Shown piece after piece: positions 50,711-59,670 of a stretch of 64,000 nucleotides of DNA. The position numbers and the translations under genes are program-made. Origin of the DNA: CAYWMD01 sp964458575 (GTDB taxonomy: Bacteria; Verrucomicrobiota; Verrucomicrobiia; Limisphaerales; JADLHS01); contig CAYWMD010000028.1 of assembly GCA_964458575.1 (NCBI GenBank), positions 13,972-77,971 on the forward strand, written 5' to 3'. The notes under the pieces were generated by a model. The model had not been told where the DNA came from. It searched no databases and saw only the letters and a list, made by a program, of their open reading frames with translations. Every line of letters begins with the position of its first letter. Positions within the stretch are counted from its first letter, which is position 1.

Positions 50711-51091
50711 ATGGATCAAACGCGTTCGTTTATTTGCGTGCTGGACGACGAGCCGCAGTTCGGCAAGGCGCTCGCCCGTCTCCTCAAGACCCACGGCTTC
50801 GAAGTCGCGACGTTTACGCGCGGCGAAGAGTTCCTGGAGGCTTGCGCGTCGCGGCTGCCCGACTGCCTGTTGCTGGACCTGCACATGCCGGGCCTCAGCG
50901 GTTTCGAGGTTCTCGAACGCATTGCGGCGCGGCACGTGCCGGTGCTCGTCGTCACCGGCCACGACCAACCGGGCAATGCCGAGCGGGTGCGGGCCTTGGG
51001 TGGCTTGAATTATTTTCTCAAACCGGTGAATGAATCTCAACTGCTGGAGGCCATCCGTGATGCCCTCGCGCATCCTGCAACTCACAACTGA
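50711..51091 (+). CDS. Single-domain CheY-like response regulator
   Basis: A 126-residue receiver with D12/D13, phosphoacceptor D56 (LLDLHMPG), T82 and K104, and no output domain. The opening ICVLDDEPQFGKALARLLKT resembles the receiver of the FixJ-type protein before it. GGAGG lies immediately before ATG 50711; an upstream GTG (50669) would add 14 residues but is unlike family starts. It may tune phosphate flow from the neighbouring kinases. Confidence 0.85.
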   Translation: MDQTRSFICVLDDEPQFGKALARLLKTHGFEVATFTRGEEFLEACASRLPDCLLLDLHMPGLSGFEVLERIAARHVPVLVVTGHDQPGNAERVRALGGLNYFLKPVNESQLLEAIRDALAHPATHN

Positions 51092-51135
51092 ACAACTAAA
51101 ACACAAGAATGCTAAGACAACACAAAACCAAAACC

Positions 51136-52068
51136 ATGAAAGTCATACGCAGCTCCTCCGTCGCAGTGCTTCGGCGCGATGGGCAAAGCCTCATCGCCGT
51201 CGCACTTGTCGTTGTCTGCACTCTGGCGGCATTGCCGACACAAGCTCAAGACAATCCGGTCTTTCACAGCCGGCTCACACTGGCACCTGTCGACGCCACT
51301 TCCTCCTCCGGCGGCGGCGGCGCGGGGGCTGACCAGGCATCCTCGGATTCAGAACTGGCGATGAAGTTGCAGAACCCCATCGCCGCCATGATCAGCGTGC
51401 CGATCCAGAACAACTGGGATTTTGGCATCGGCCCGGAGGACGCCATGCGTTACACCGCCAACATCCAGCCGGTGATTCCGTTTTCGATCAGCAAGGATTG
51501 GAATCTCATCACGCGCACCATTCTGCCGGTCATCTATGCCGAAGAGCCGGTGAAGGGATTCGGCGACAAGTCCGGCTTGGGCGACACCACGCAGAGCTTC
51601 TTCTTTTCGCCCAAGGCACCGGTCGGCGGCTGGATTTTGGGCGGCGGACCGGTGGGTTATTATCCCTCGGCCACGGACAGCTCGCTGGGCGCGGGCCAGT
51701 GGGGCGCGGGTCCGACCATAATCGCGTTGCAGCAAAAGCACGGGTTCACCTACGGCGCCCTGGCCAACCATATCTGGTCCGTCACTGGCTGGACTGATGA
51801 CAACATCAGCGCCACGTTTCTCCAGCCGTTCTTCTCCTACACCACGAAGAAACACACTACCTTCGCCGTGAACACGGAGTCCACCTACGACTGGGAGGCC
51901 GAACAGTGGACGGTGCCGCTTCACGCGATCGTCAAGCAGATGGTGAAGATCGGCAACCAACCCCTTCAATTCGAACTGGCCTACCGCTACTACGCTGAGA
52001 AACCCGACGGCGGCCCGGACTGGGGGCTCCGTTTCACGGTCACCTTCCTGTTCCCGAAAAAAGGCTGA
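51136..52068 (+). CDS. Outer-membrane beta-barrel, transporter/neuromedin-U-like family
   Basis: A 310-residue exported protein with a signal peptide ending PTQAQ|DN. Conserved family stretches are LAMKLQNPIAAMISVPIQNN, WDFGIGP, NIQPVIPFSISKDWNLITRT and a strongly amphipathic C-terminal barrel (LRFTVTFLFPKKG). Databases label these proteins as transporters or neuromedin U homologues; true function is unknown. An ATG at 51109 would add nine residues. ATCAGT units follow its stop. Confidence 0.75.
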   Translation: MKVIRSSSVAVLRRDGQSLIAVALVVVCTLAALPTQAQDNPVFHSRLTLAPVDATSSSGGGGAGADQASSDSELAMKLQNPIAAMISVPIQNNWDFGIGPEDAMRYTANIQPVIPFSISKDWNLITRTILPVIYAEEPVKGFGDKSGLGDTTQSFFFSPKAPVGGWILGGGPVGYYPSATDSSLGAGQWGAGPTIIALQQKHGFTYGALANHIWSVTGWTDDNISATFLQPFFSYTTKKHTTFAVNTESTYDWEAEQWTVPLHAIVKQMVKIGNQPLQFELAYRYYAEKPDGGPDWGLRFTVTFLFPKKG

Positions 52069-52070
52069 GC

Positions 52071-52110
52071 CACTGACCACTGACCACTGATTACCGATTA
52101 CTGATCACTG
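52071..52110 (-). repeat. ATCAGT-type array before the HAD fusion gene
   Basis: Five to six units on the minus strand between the barrel gene and the HAD/2H fusion, ending 6 bp before the latter's ATG. Confidence 0.8.
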
Positions 52111-52115
52111 AAATC

Positions 52116-53741
52116 ATGAAGACCACACGCAATTCCGCCATCGCGCTCCTCGCTGCGGTGGCTTTCACCACCACCCTCGCTCGCGCCGCCGACCCGTTGC
52201 CTTCGTGGAACGACGGCCCGGCCAAACAATCCGTCATCAGCTTCGTCGAGAAGGTGACCAAACCCGGCTCGCCGGCCTTTGTGCCCGTGCCGGAACGCAT
52301 TGCCACGTTCGACAACGACGGCACACTCTGGTGCGAGAAGCCGTTGCCCGTGCAGGTCTTTTTCGCGCTGGATCGGGTGAAGACGCTCGCGCCGCAGCAT
52401 CCCGAGTGGCAGACCAAGGAACCGTTCGCCTCCATCCTGAAGGGCGACCCAAAGGGCTTGATGGCCGGCGGCGAACGCGGGGTTGTGGAACTATTCATGG
52501 CCACGCACGCGGGCAACACCACCGAGGAGTTTGCGCAGATCGTCAAGGACTGGATCACCACTGCGAAGCATCCCAAGACCGGCAAGCTGCATACGGAAAT
52601 GGTGTATCAGCCCATGCTCGAAGTGCTCGCCTACCTGCGCGCGAACGGCTTCAAGACCTTCATCGTCTCCGGCGGCGGCATCGAGTTCATGCGCCCGTGG
52701 ACGGAGAAGGCTTACGGCATTCCGCCCGAGCAGGTCGTCGGCAGCAGCGTGAAGACAAAGTTTGAACTGCGCGACGGCCAGCCCGTGCTCGTGCGCCTGC
52801 CGGAAGTGAATTTCAACGACGACAAGGGCGGCAAGCCTGTCGGCATCAACCAACACATCGGGCGTCGGCCCATCGCGGCATTCGGCAACTCCGATGGCGA
52901 CCTGCAAATGCTGCAATACACCGGCGCCGGCAGCGGCACGCGCTTTTGTCTCTACGTCCACCACGACGATGCCGAGCGCGAATACGCTTACGACCGCGCC
53001 GATCACCTGGCGAAACTGGACAAGGGCCTCGACGAAGCCGCCGCGAAGGGCTGGACCGTCGTGAGCATGAAGAACGATTGGAAGACCGTCTTCCCCGCGC
53101 AGCCGGAGATCACCGCCATTGACATCCTGCTGCAACCCGACGCCACGATGCTCAGCCATGCCGCCGCGGGCAACGAGCGGCTGCGGAAGGTTTACCCGAA
53201 AGGATTCACCTTTGACGCGACGCACGCTCCGCACATCACACTGCTCCAGTGCTTCGTCCGCACCGCCGACCTCGACAAGCTCTATGCGGCCCAGGAAAAA
53301 GTGTTCGCCGCGGCCAACCTCAACGCGATGAAGCTGGAGGCGTTCAAATACTACTATGCCCCGGCGGACGCGACGACCGGCGTGGCGGGCATCTGCGCGA
53401 AGCCCTCGCCGGAAATCCTCAAACTCCAGGCGGACGTCATCGCTGCGGCGAGGCCCTTCATGCAGGAAACCGCCACCATCGGCGCGTTCACCGCTCCACA
53501 CGAAAGCCCGGCCACCGACGCGGCCATGATTCAGTATGTGTCCACCTTCGCGCAGAAGATGTCCGGTGCGCACTACAACCCGCACGTCAGCATCGGCGTC
53601 GCCGAGAAAGGCTACCTCGACAAGATGGTCAAGGAGACGTTCGCGTCATTCACCTTCTCGCCGGCCGGCGCGGCTGTTTTTCAACTCGGCCCGTACGGCA
53701 CCGCGGCGAAACAACTCAAGATGTGGGATCTGAAACCGTAA
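52116..53741 (+). CDS. Secreted HAD phosphatase / 2H-phosphoesterase fusion
   Basis: A 541-residue exported protein (signal peptide ending LARA|AD, about 24). Residues 40-330 form a HAD-family phosphatase: motif I FDNDGTLW (D66, D68), motif II IVSGGG (S185) and motif IV FGNSDGDLQM (D260, D262). Residues about 345-541 resemble the 2'-5' RNA ligase/2H phosphoesterase fold with two His-x-Thr/Ser motifs, HIT (H373-T375) and HVS (H490-S492). Both halves act on phosphomono- or diesters, so a two-step periplasmic nucleotide or phosphate-ester breakdown is possible. The 2H assignment rests on motif spacing and is less certain than the HAD one. Confidence 0.8.
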   Translation: MKTTRNSAIALLAAVAFTTTLARAADPLPSWNDGPAKQSVISFVEKVTKPGSPAFVPVPERIATFDNDGTLWCEKPLPVQVFFALDRVKTLAPQHPEWQTKEPFASILKGDPKGLMAGGERGVVELFMATHAGNTTEEFAQIVKDWITTAKHPKTGKLHTEMVYQPMLEVLAYLRANGFKTFIVSGGGIEFMRPWTEKAYGIPPEQVVGSSVKTKFELRDGQPVLVRLPEVNFNDDKGGKPVGINQHIGRRPIAAFGNSDGDLQMLQYTGAGSGTRFCLYVHHDDAEREYAYDRADHLAKLDKGLDEAAAKGWTVVSMKNDWKTVFPAQPEITAIDILLQPDATMLSHAAAGNERLRKVYPKGFTFDATHAPHITLLQCFVRTADLDKLYAAQEKVFAAANLNAMKLEAFKYYYAPADATTGVAGICAKPSPEILKLQADVIAAARPFMQETATIGAFTAPHESPATDAAMIQYVSTFAQKMSGAHYNPHVSIGVAEKGYLDKMVKETFASFTFSPAGAAVFQLGPYGTAAKQLKMWDLKP

Positions 53742-53817
53742 TCAGTGATCAGTAACCAATAAAATTTGTCCGCCGCTGATTCAATCAAACCGCGCCACGG
53801 GTAGAGCAAACAAACAA
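53733..53817 (+). repeat. Duplicated leader, copy 1 (upstream of alkyl sulfatase)
   Basis: It shares a 26-bp identical block (53733-53758, ATCAGT units around the stop codon), a 21-bp identical block ending at 53777 (core TAAAATTTGTCCGCCGCT) and CCGCGCCACGG (53790-53800) with the copy at 55914. The order and spacing of the blocks are preserved. Confidence 0.85.
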
Positions 53818-53935
53818 CAAAAGCAACCCTATGAAAAATCCAACAACCACAAGCATCAAAAGCGGCCTGTGCGCCGCTGTCCTCGGGCTCTGCAACATGC
53901 ACACCATCCGCAATCACCAACCAACGAGAGCCATC

Positions 53936-55915
53936 ATGAAACGATTGAAGTTGAATTACCAGGGTGCTCAATGCACGACCCTGTTGCTGCTATTGGTCGC
54001 GCCGATCGCAATCGCTCAGCAACCTAAACCAGCAACCGAGCATACGATCGAGGCAAACAAGTCCTCGACGGCGGATTACCCTTGGTCGGACAAGGTGGAC
54101 TTCGAGAACGCCAAGCGCGGTCTCATCGCGCCGCTGATCAACAAGGGCACCATCATCAAGGACGGCAAGCCGGTGGTCGATCCGACCGCCTTCGCTTTCA
54201 TCGACGGCCCCGCGCCGGACACCGTGAACCCCAGCCTGTGGCGCGTGTCGCAGGTGATGCGGTATTCCGGCCTGTTCGAGGTGGTGCCCGGGGTTTACCA
54301 GGTGCGTGGTCAGGATCTGGCGAACATGACCATCGTCGAGGGCGAAAAGGGGATCACGATTTACGATCCGCTGACCTCGACCGAAACCGCCAAGGCGGCG
54401 CTCGACCTGTATTACCAGCATCGGCCGAAGCGCCCCGTCGTGGCGGTAATCTACACCCACTCCCACATTGACCACGTCGCCGGTGTGCGTGGCGTTGTCA
54501 ACGAGGAGGACGTCAAGTCCGGCAAGGTCAAGATCTACGCCCCCGAAGGCTTCCTGAACGAATACATCGCGGAAAACGTCTACGCAGGCACCGTGATGGG
54601 CCGCCGCGCGTCCTACCAGTACGGCTTCATGGCCCTCCCGGGACCCAAGGGCTCCGTGTCGTCCGGGCTCGGTCCCTACACGGCAGCTGGCACGGTGAGC
54701 CTGATCCCGCCGACCGACATCATCTCCAAGACCGGCGAGAAGCGCACCATCGACGGCATCGAGTACGAGTTCCTGATGGCGCCCGGCTCCGAGGCCCCGG
54801 CCGAAATGCTGTGGTACCTGCCCAAGTTCAAGCTGCTCGCAACCGCCGAGGACGCGGTGCATACCCAGCACAACCTCTACACCCTGCGCGGCGCCAAGAC
54901 GCGCGACGCGCAGAAGTGGCCGGGCTACCTGAGCGAAGCGATCAAGCGGTGGGGTGACCGGTACGAGGTGCAGATCACGATGCACCACTGGCCGACCTGG
55001 TCCAATGCCGAGGTGACCAAGCTGCTCAAGGCGCAGCGCGACACCTACAAGTACATCCACGATCAGACGCTGCACCATGCCAATATGGGCGCGACGATCA
55101 ACGAGATACCCGAGCTCGTGAAGCTGCCCAAGTCGCTGGTCGACCAGTGGGCGACACACGGCTACTACGGCACCACCAGCCACAACTCGCGCGCCGTCTA
55201 CAACTACTATCTCGGTTACTACGACGGCAACCCGGCCAACCTTTCTCCGCTGGAACCGACCGCGCTGGGCAAGAAGTACGTCGAGGCAATCGGCGGCGCA
55301 GACAAGGTCATGAAGGTCGCCCAGGACGCCTACAACGCGGGCGACTACCGCTGGGGCGTGACCGTGCTCAACAACCTGATCTTTGCCGAGCCCGACAATC
55401 AGGCGGCGAAGAACCTCGCGGCCGATTGCCACGAGCAGCTCGGCTACCAGGCCGAGGCCGGCACCTGGCGCGGCTGGTACCTGTCCGCTGCGGCCGAACT
55501 GCGCAACGGCGTGCGCAAGCTGACGACGACCCAGGTGGCGAGCCAGGATACCATCGCCAATATGTCGCTCGATCTGGCCTTCGGTTACATGGGCGTGCAA
55601 CTCGACGCGAAGAAGGCCGACGGCAAGAAGATTACCGTGAATTGGGTCTTCCCCGACATCAAGGAAAAGCACGCGCTCTACCTCGAGAACTCGGTGCTGA
55701 ACCACATCGCCGACTACGCCGACGAGAAGCCCGACGTCACCGTCACTCTCGACCGTGCGACGCTCAATCTGGTGCTCTCCAAGCAGCAGAGCTTCGAGGA
55801 CGCGACGAAGGCCGGCAAGGTCAAGTTCACCGGCGATCAGGCGAAGTTCGCCGAACTGATGGGCATGCTGGTGGATCTCAACCAGTCCTTCTGGTTCAAC
55901 ATCGTGACGCCCTAA
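53936..55915 (+). CDS. Secreted alkyl sulfatase (SdsA1/BDS1-like metallo-beta-lactamase fold)
   Basis: A 659-residue exported hydrolase that cleaves primary alkyl sulfates such as SDS to alcohol and sulfate. The signal peptide ends IAIAQ. The zinc site is THSHIDH (174-180), followed by conserved TAEDAVHTQHNLYTLRGAK and TMHHWPTW, an all-helical dimerisation domain and a C-terminal SCP2-like domain (VTLDRATLNLVLSKQQSF). Length matches the family. ATG 53936 gives a clean signal peptide; an ATG at 53831 would add 35 residues. A duplicated leader stands before this gene and before the arylsulfatase that follows. Confidence 0.94.
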   Translation: MKRLKLNYQGAQCTTLLLLLVAPIAIAQQPKPATEHTIEANKSSTADYPWSDKVDFENAKRGLIAPLINKGTIIKDGKPVVDPTAFAFIDGPAPDTVNPSLWRVSQVMRYSGLFEVVPGVYQVRGQDLANMTIVEGEKGITIYDPLTSTETAKAALDLYYQHRPKRPVVAVIYTHSHIDHVAGVRGVVNEEDVKSGKVKIYAPEGFLNEYIAENVYAGTVMGRRASYQYGFMALPGPKGSVSSGLGPYTAAGTVSLIPPTDIISKTGEKRTIDGIEYEFLMAPGSEAPAEMLWYLPKFKLLATAEDAVHTQHNLYTLRGAKTRDAQKWPGYLSEAIKRWGDRYEVQITMHHWPTWSNAEVTKLLKAQRDTYKYIHDQTLHHANMGATINEIPELVKLPKSLVDQWATHGYYGTTSHNSRAVYNYYLGYYDGNPANLSPLEPTALGKKYVEAIGGADKVMKVAQDAYNAGDYRWGVTVLNNLIFAEPDNQAAKNLAADCHEQLGYQAEAGTWRGWYLSAAAELRNGVRKLTTTQVASQDTIANMSLDLAFGYMGVQLDAKKADGKKITVNWVFPDIKEKHALYLENSVLNHIADYADEKPDVTVTLDRATLNLVLSKQQSFEDATKAGKVKFTGDQAKFAELMGMLVDLNQSFWFNIVTP

Positions 55916-56010
55916 ACCGTAATCAGTGATCAGTAACCAGTAATCAATAAAATTTGTCCGCCGCTCAATAAGACAATCCGCGCCACGGACAGAGCAGTAA
56001 AACAAAACGA
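55914..56010 (+). repeat. Duplicated leader, copy 2 (upstream of arylsulfatase)
   Basis: Contains the same ordered blocks as copy 1: the 26-bp block at 55914-55939, the 21-bp block ending at 55965, and CCGCGCCACGG at 55978-55988. Between blocks a few bases are inserted. Confidence 0.85.
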
Positions 56011-56020
56011 CAAAACAAAC

Positions 56021-57547
56021 ATGAAACCAAAAAACAAACTCCTCAGCTACGGCTTGTCACTGCTGACGGCGGGCGCGGCGCTTTACAGCGTCACGACTTC
56101 CGTCCAGGCGGCGGACAAGAAGCAACCCAACATCCTCATCCTCTGGGGTGACGACATCGGCATCTGGAACATCAGCGCCTACAACATGGGCATGATGGGC
56201 TACAAGACGCCGGCCATTGACAGCATCGCCAAGAACGGCGCGATCTTCACCGACTGGTATGGCCAGCAGAGCTGCACCGCCGGTCGCTCGTCCTTCATCA
56301 CCGGCCAGGTCGGCCTCCGCACCGGCAATCTCAAGGTCGGTCTGCCCGGCGCGAAGGAAGGCTTGCAGGCGCGCGATGTCACCATCGCCCAATTGCTCAA
56401 GGCCCGGGGCTACGCGACCGCGCAGTTCGGCAAGAACCATCTCGGCGATGCTGATGAAACGCTGCCCACGGCCCACGGCTTCGACGAGTTCTACGGTCCG
56501 CTCTATCACCTCAATGCCAGTGAAGAGCCCGAAAACCCCGACTACTTCAAGAATCCGGCGATGATCAAAAAATACGCCCCGCGCGGCGTGCTCCATTCGT
56601 GGGCCAACCCGGACGGCACCCAGAAGATCGAGGACACCGGCCCGCTGACCAAGAAGCGCATGGAAACCGTGGACGAGGAATTTACCAAGCTCACGCTCGA
56701 CTACCTGCAAAAGCGCAAGGACGACGGCAAGCCGTTCTTCCTCTGGTGGAACTCCACCCGCATGCATGTCCGCACGCACCTCAAGAAGGAAAGCGAAGGC
56801 AAGACCGGTCTGGGCGTCTATCCCGATGGCATGGTCGAGCACGACGGGCTGGTCGGTCAGATCCTCGCCAAGCTCAAAGAACTGGGCCTCGATGACAACA
56901 CCATCGTCATGTATTCCACCGACAACGGTGCGGAGAAATGCTTCTGGCCCGACGGCGCCGCCTCGCCCTTCCGTGGCGAGAAAGTCAGCCAATGGGAAGG
57001 CGGCTTCCGCGTACCGTGCATGATCACCTGGCCCGGCGTCATCAAGCCCGGCACGGTGCTCAATGACCTCTTCGCCCATGAAGACATGCTGCCCACGCTC
57101 CTCGCCGCTGCCGGCGATCCGGAAGTGAAGTCCAAGCTGCTCAACGGCATGAAAGTCGGCGACAAGACCTTCAAGGTCCACCTCGACGGCTATGACGTCA
57201 CCGATGCGCTCGCTGGAAAGTCACCCAGCCCGCGCCACGAGTTCTTCTACTTCAACGACCGGGGCGACCTGGCCGCGGTCCGTTACGACCAATACAAGGT
57301 CGTCTTCAAGGAGCAGCGCGCCCATGGCCCGGAAATGTGGCAGGAGGACTATTCGAATCTGAACATTCCCAAGCTCTACAACCTCCGTTCGGATCCCTTC
57401 GAAGAAGCCGACCATTCCAGCGAATACTGGCACTGGCGGGTGGACCGCATGTTCGTGATGGTGCCGGTGCAGGAAGTGATCGCGAACTTCATGGCCACAT
57501 TCAAGGAATACCCGCCGAGCCAGAAGGTCGGCAGTTGGGTGAAGTAA
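56021..57547 (+). CDS. Secreted arylsulfatase (formylglycine sulfatase)
   Basis: A 508-residue exported sulfatase (signal peptide to about A30). The metal-binding GDD is at 43-45 (ILWGDDIG). The formylglycine motif is CTAGRSSF with C85 and R89, and STDNGAE supplies the second metal site. C85 must be oxidised to formylglycine by a maturase, which is not in this window. Substrate (aryl or carbohydrate sulfate) unknown. It pairs with the alkyl sulfatase upstream through the shared leader and with the OprB porin downstream, suggesting uptake of organosulfate-derived products. Confidence 0.94.
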   Translation: MKPKNKLLSYGLSLLTAGAALYSVTTSVQAADKKQPNILILWGDDIGIWNISAYNMGMMGYKTPAIDSIAKNGAIFTDWYGQQSCTAGRSSFITGQVGLRTGNLKVGLPGAKEGLQARDVTIAQLLKARGYATAQFGKNHLGDADETLPTAHGFDEFYGPLYHLNASEEPENPDYFKNPAMIKKYAPRGVLHSWANPDGTQKIEDTGPLTKKRMETVDEEFTKLTLDYLQKRKDDGKPFFLWWNSTRMHVRTHLKKESEGKTGLGVYPDGMVEHDGLVGQILAKLKELGLDDNTIVMYSTDNGAEKCFWPDGAASPFRGEKVSQWEGGFRVPCMITWPGVIKPGTVLNDLFAHEDMLPTLLAAAGDPEVKSKLLNGMKVGDKTFKVHLDGYDVTDALAGKSPSPRHEFFYFNDRGDLAAVRYDQYKVVFKEQRAHGPEMWQEDYSNLNIPKLYNLRSDPFEEADHSSEYWHWRVDRMFVMVPVQEVIANFMATFKEYPPSQKVGSWVK

Positions 57548-57564
57548 GCCACGCTCGTGAATCA

Positions 57565-57599
57565 CGCGGGCCATCCCCGTTCCTCCGGGATGGCCCGCG
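57565..57599 (+). terminator. 13-bp perfect hairpin after the arylsulfatase gene
   Basis: CGCGGGCCATCCC (57565-57577) pairs with GGGATGGCCCGCG (57587-57599) around a 9-nt loop. It lacks a T-run. It lies 18 bp after the sulfatase stop and 38 bp before the porin ATG, so it should end or attenuate the sulfatase transcript. Confidence 0.6.
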
Positions 57600-57636
57600 A
57601 CTTCACCAGCGAAGTGAAGACACCGATCGCTTGACT

Positions 57637-59091
57637 ATGAAACACAAAACCAAAAATAAAACCCGCAGTCGCAAACTCGTGACCGCTTTGGCCGCCACCA
57701 GCGCGGTGGCGTCCTCCGTTTTCGGCCAAGCAACCAACGCGCCCGCCGGGAAGGACGGCATGATCGCGCTGTCTGACGCGGCCCCGGAGCTTTACCACGC
57801 CATGCGCCGCAATTCCGAATTCTACGGCGACCCCAACACCGAAGTCGGAAGCCTGTGGGATCGAACCCAGTTGTTCGGTAATTGGGGCGGCCTGCGTGAT
57901 CAGGCGATCGGCCACGGAATTTATTTCGACGCCAGCCTCACGCAGTTTCTCCAGAGCAATGTGACTGGCGGCAAGAACCAGGGTCAAGCGCGCTACAACG
58001 GCACCGCGGACTACTGGCTGGCGCTCGACAGCGGCAAGGCGGGACTCTGGCCCGGAGGCGCGCTCTTCATGCACGCCGGATCGTCGTGGCAGGCCAAAAA
58101 GAGCCAGAACGTCAACGGAGACACCGGCTCGCTGGTGCCGGCCAACTTCGACGCCACCATGCCCTCGAACGGCGAATCCCAAGGCATCGCCTTGCCTGAG
58201 CTCTACCTGGCTCAGGGTCTGCCGGGCAACATGCTGGCCCTGGTGGGCAAATTGGATTTCGCGGGCATCGGCGACCAAAATTATTTTGCCAACAACGAAC
58301 GCACTGAGTTCTTCTACACTGCGCTGGTCAACAATCCGATCCTCGGGACATTTCTCCCCTACACACCCATCGGGGCCGCCCTCGACTGGGCGCCCTCCAA
58401 GGAACACAACCTGGCGGTGCTGGGTTGTCAGAACGACGGAAACGGAAGCACGAGCGGGTTCGACAACTTCAACGGCAACTACAGCGTGGGAGTTCAATAT
58501 GGTTATTCCCCGACGATCGCCGATCGTCTGCCGGGCGACTATCGCTTGCTCGCGGCGTATTCCACCAAGTCATTCACCGATTTCAACGTGGATTCCCGCG
58601 ACTTGATCGGAGAGATCATCGGTACCGTCCCGGTGAGCAAAAAAGACGGCAATTATTGCGTCTTGCTCGACTTCGACCAATACCTCTGGACGCGGGACGC
58701 TGCCCACGCGCCGGCCGATGCGCCCTCCCGTAAAGGCCTGCCTCCGGTCGGCCTCGGTCTCTTTTTCCGGGCAGGCTGGGAGCCCGAGGACCGGAACGTG
58801 ATTGACCAGTTCTACAGCTTCGGCATCGGTGGTTACGGGGGAATTCCCGGACGCGATCGCGATCAATGGGGCTTGGGCTGGGCCGGCACCCACATCTCCA
58901 GCGAGGTGAGGAACGACCTCAGAGTCCTTGGCAGGTCGGCCAACGAGTTCGAGAATGCCTTTGAAACATTCTACAACTTCGCGGTGACTCCGGCCACGCA
59001 CGTTTCGCTCGACCTCGAAGTAATCAAGTCCGCATCGCCCGCCGTGGACACGGCCGTGGTGATTGGAACGCGAGTCCAATTCGACTTTTAG
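57637..59091 (+). CDS. OprB-family carbohydrate-selective porin
   Basis: A 484-residue outer-membrane porin. The signal peptide ends SSVFG|Q. OprB features are LWDRTQLFGNWGGLRDQA, GIYFDASLTQF, ELYLAQGLPGNMLALVGKLD and GGYGGIPGRDRDQWGLGW, ending in VQFDF (C-terminal Phe). These porins admit sugars and small solutes. An in-frame upstream ATG at 57337 lies within the sulfatase coding region and is not used. A truncated copy of the downstream channel gene's start lies 2 bp after its stop. Confidence 0.9.
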   Translation: MKHKTKNKTRSRKLVTALAATSAVASSVFGQATNAPAGKDGMIALSDAAPELYHAMRRNSEFYGDPNTEVGSLWDRTQLFGNWGGLRDQAIGHGIYFDASLTQFLQSNVTGGKNQGQARYNGTADYWLALDSGKAGLWPGGALFMHAGSSWQAKKSQNVNGDTGSLVPANFDATMPSNGESQGIALPELYLAQGLPGNMLALVGKLDFAGIGDQNYFANNERTEFFYTALVNNPILGTFLPYTPIGAALDWAPSKEHNLAVLGCQNDGNGSTSGFDNFNGNYSVGVQYGYSPTIADRLPGDYRLLAAYSTKSFTDFNVDSRDLIGEIIGTVPVSKKDGNYCVLLDFDQYLWTRDAAHAPADAPSRKGLPPVGLGLFFRAGWEPEDRNVIDQFYSFGIGGYGGIPGRDRDQWGLGWAGTHISSEVRNDLRVLGRSANEFENAFETFYNFAVTPATHVSLDLEVIKSASPAVDTAVVIGTRVQFDF

Positions 59092-59092
59092 A

Positions 59093-59115
59093 AATGCTCC
59101 TAAAAATTCTCATCG
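59093..59115 (+). repeat. 23-bp direct repeat, left copy
   Basis: Identical to 59742-59764, which holds the first codons of the K+ channel gene (ATGCTCCTAAAAATTCTCA). Here the frame reads MLLKILIV and then stops. Confidence 0.9.
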
Positions 59116-59197
59116 TCTGACAGCGAGCCGACCCATGAAATCGAACCGAATTCAACAGAAGCCAGCAGAGGGAACGGAGAAGAGGCTTTTCTCTGTC

Positions 59198-59383
59198 TCA
59201 AGGCCGCTGGATTTCAAGTTGCTTGCAAATGCCACGGACCGTTCCTTCCTTGATTTCCCGGTGACGTGGGATACTGGTAATTTTCCGGTTGGCGGGATTG
59301 AGCCAGACCGTGTGCGCGCCGCCCTCGCGATAAAAGACGCATCCCTGCGCGCGCAGGTGCCGCTCCAGGTCGCGGAGCTTCAT
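59198..59383 (-). CDS. hicA: HicA-type mRNA interferase toxin
   Basis: A 61-residue double-stranded-RNA-binding-fold toxin that cleaves mRNA. The sequence begins MKLRDLERHLRAQGCVFYRE and has the catalytic His24 in GGAHTVW, followed by IPRHREIKEGTVRGICKQL. It overlaps the end of hicB by 4 bp on the same (minus) strand, the reverse of the more common hicA-hicB order. The pair lies between 23-bp direct repeats, as if brought in as a cassette. Confidence 0.9.
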   Translation of the reverse strand: MKLRDLERHLRAQGCVFYREGGAHTVWLNPANRKITSIPRHREIKEGTVRGICKQLEIQRP

Positions 59384-59598
59384 GCCTCGGCAAACTCGAA
59401 CGGCTCGCGCAGGGCGTTGGGTGACAGATCCTTTTCCGCCAGTTCGCGCTGGCACTCCAGCACCAGTTTGAGGGCATCCAGCAGATTCGCCTTCGCTTCA
59501 GCTAAAGTCTCACCTTGCGAAATGGCGGCGGGAACTTCTTCCACGAAGCAGGTGTATCCGCCCTCTTTGGCCGGCTCAAAGACCGCAGTCAGTTTCAT
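59380..59598 (-). CDS. hicB: HicB-type antitoxin
   Basis: A 72-residue protein with the partial RNase-H fold of HicB: AVFEPAKEGGYTCFVEEVP, then ISQGETLAEAKANLLDALKL. It neutralises HicA by binding it. No separate DNA-binding domain is visible. The start at 59598 excludes a 19-residue upstream extension that lacks family similarity. Confidence 0.9.
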   Translation of the reverse strand: MKLTAVFEPAKEGGYTCFVEEVPAAISQGETLAEAKANLLDALKLVLECQRELAEKDLSPNALREPFEFAEA

Positions 59599-59670
59599 AC
59601 ATCGAGGCTGCCACAGCGCGCTGCCCTTGGCAAGCCGCTCACCGGCCACGCTCACAAATCACGGATTGGT

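Noticed and set aside
53990..56005. A 671-codon open frame on the minus strand
   Set aside because: Antisense to the alkyl sulfatase; no motifs, and its length is explained by the strong GC3 bias of that gene.
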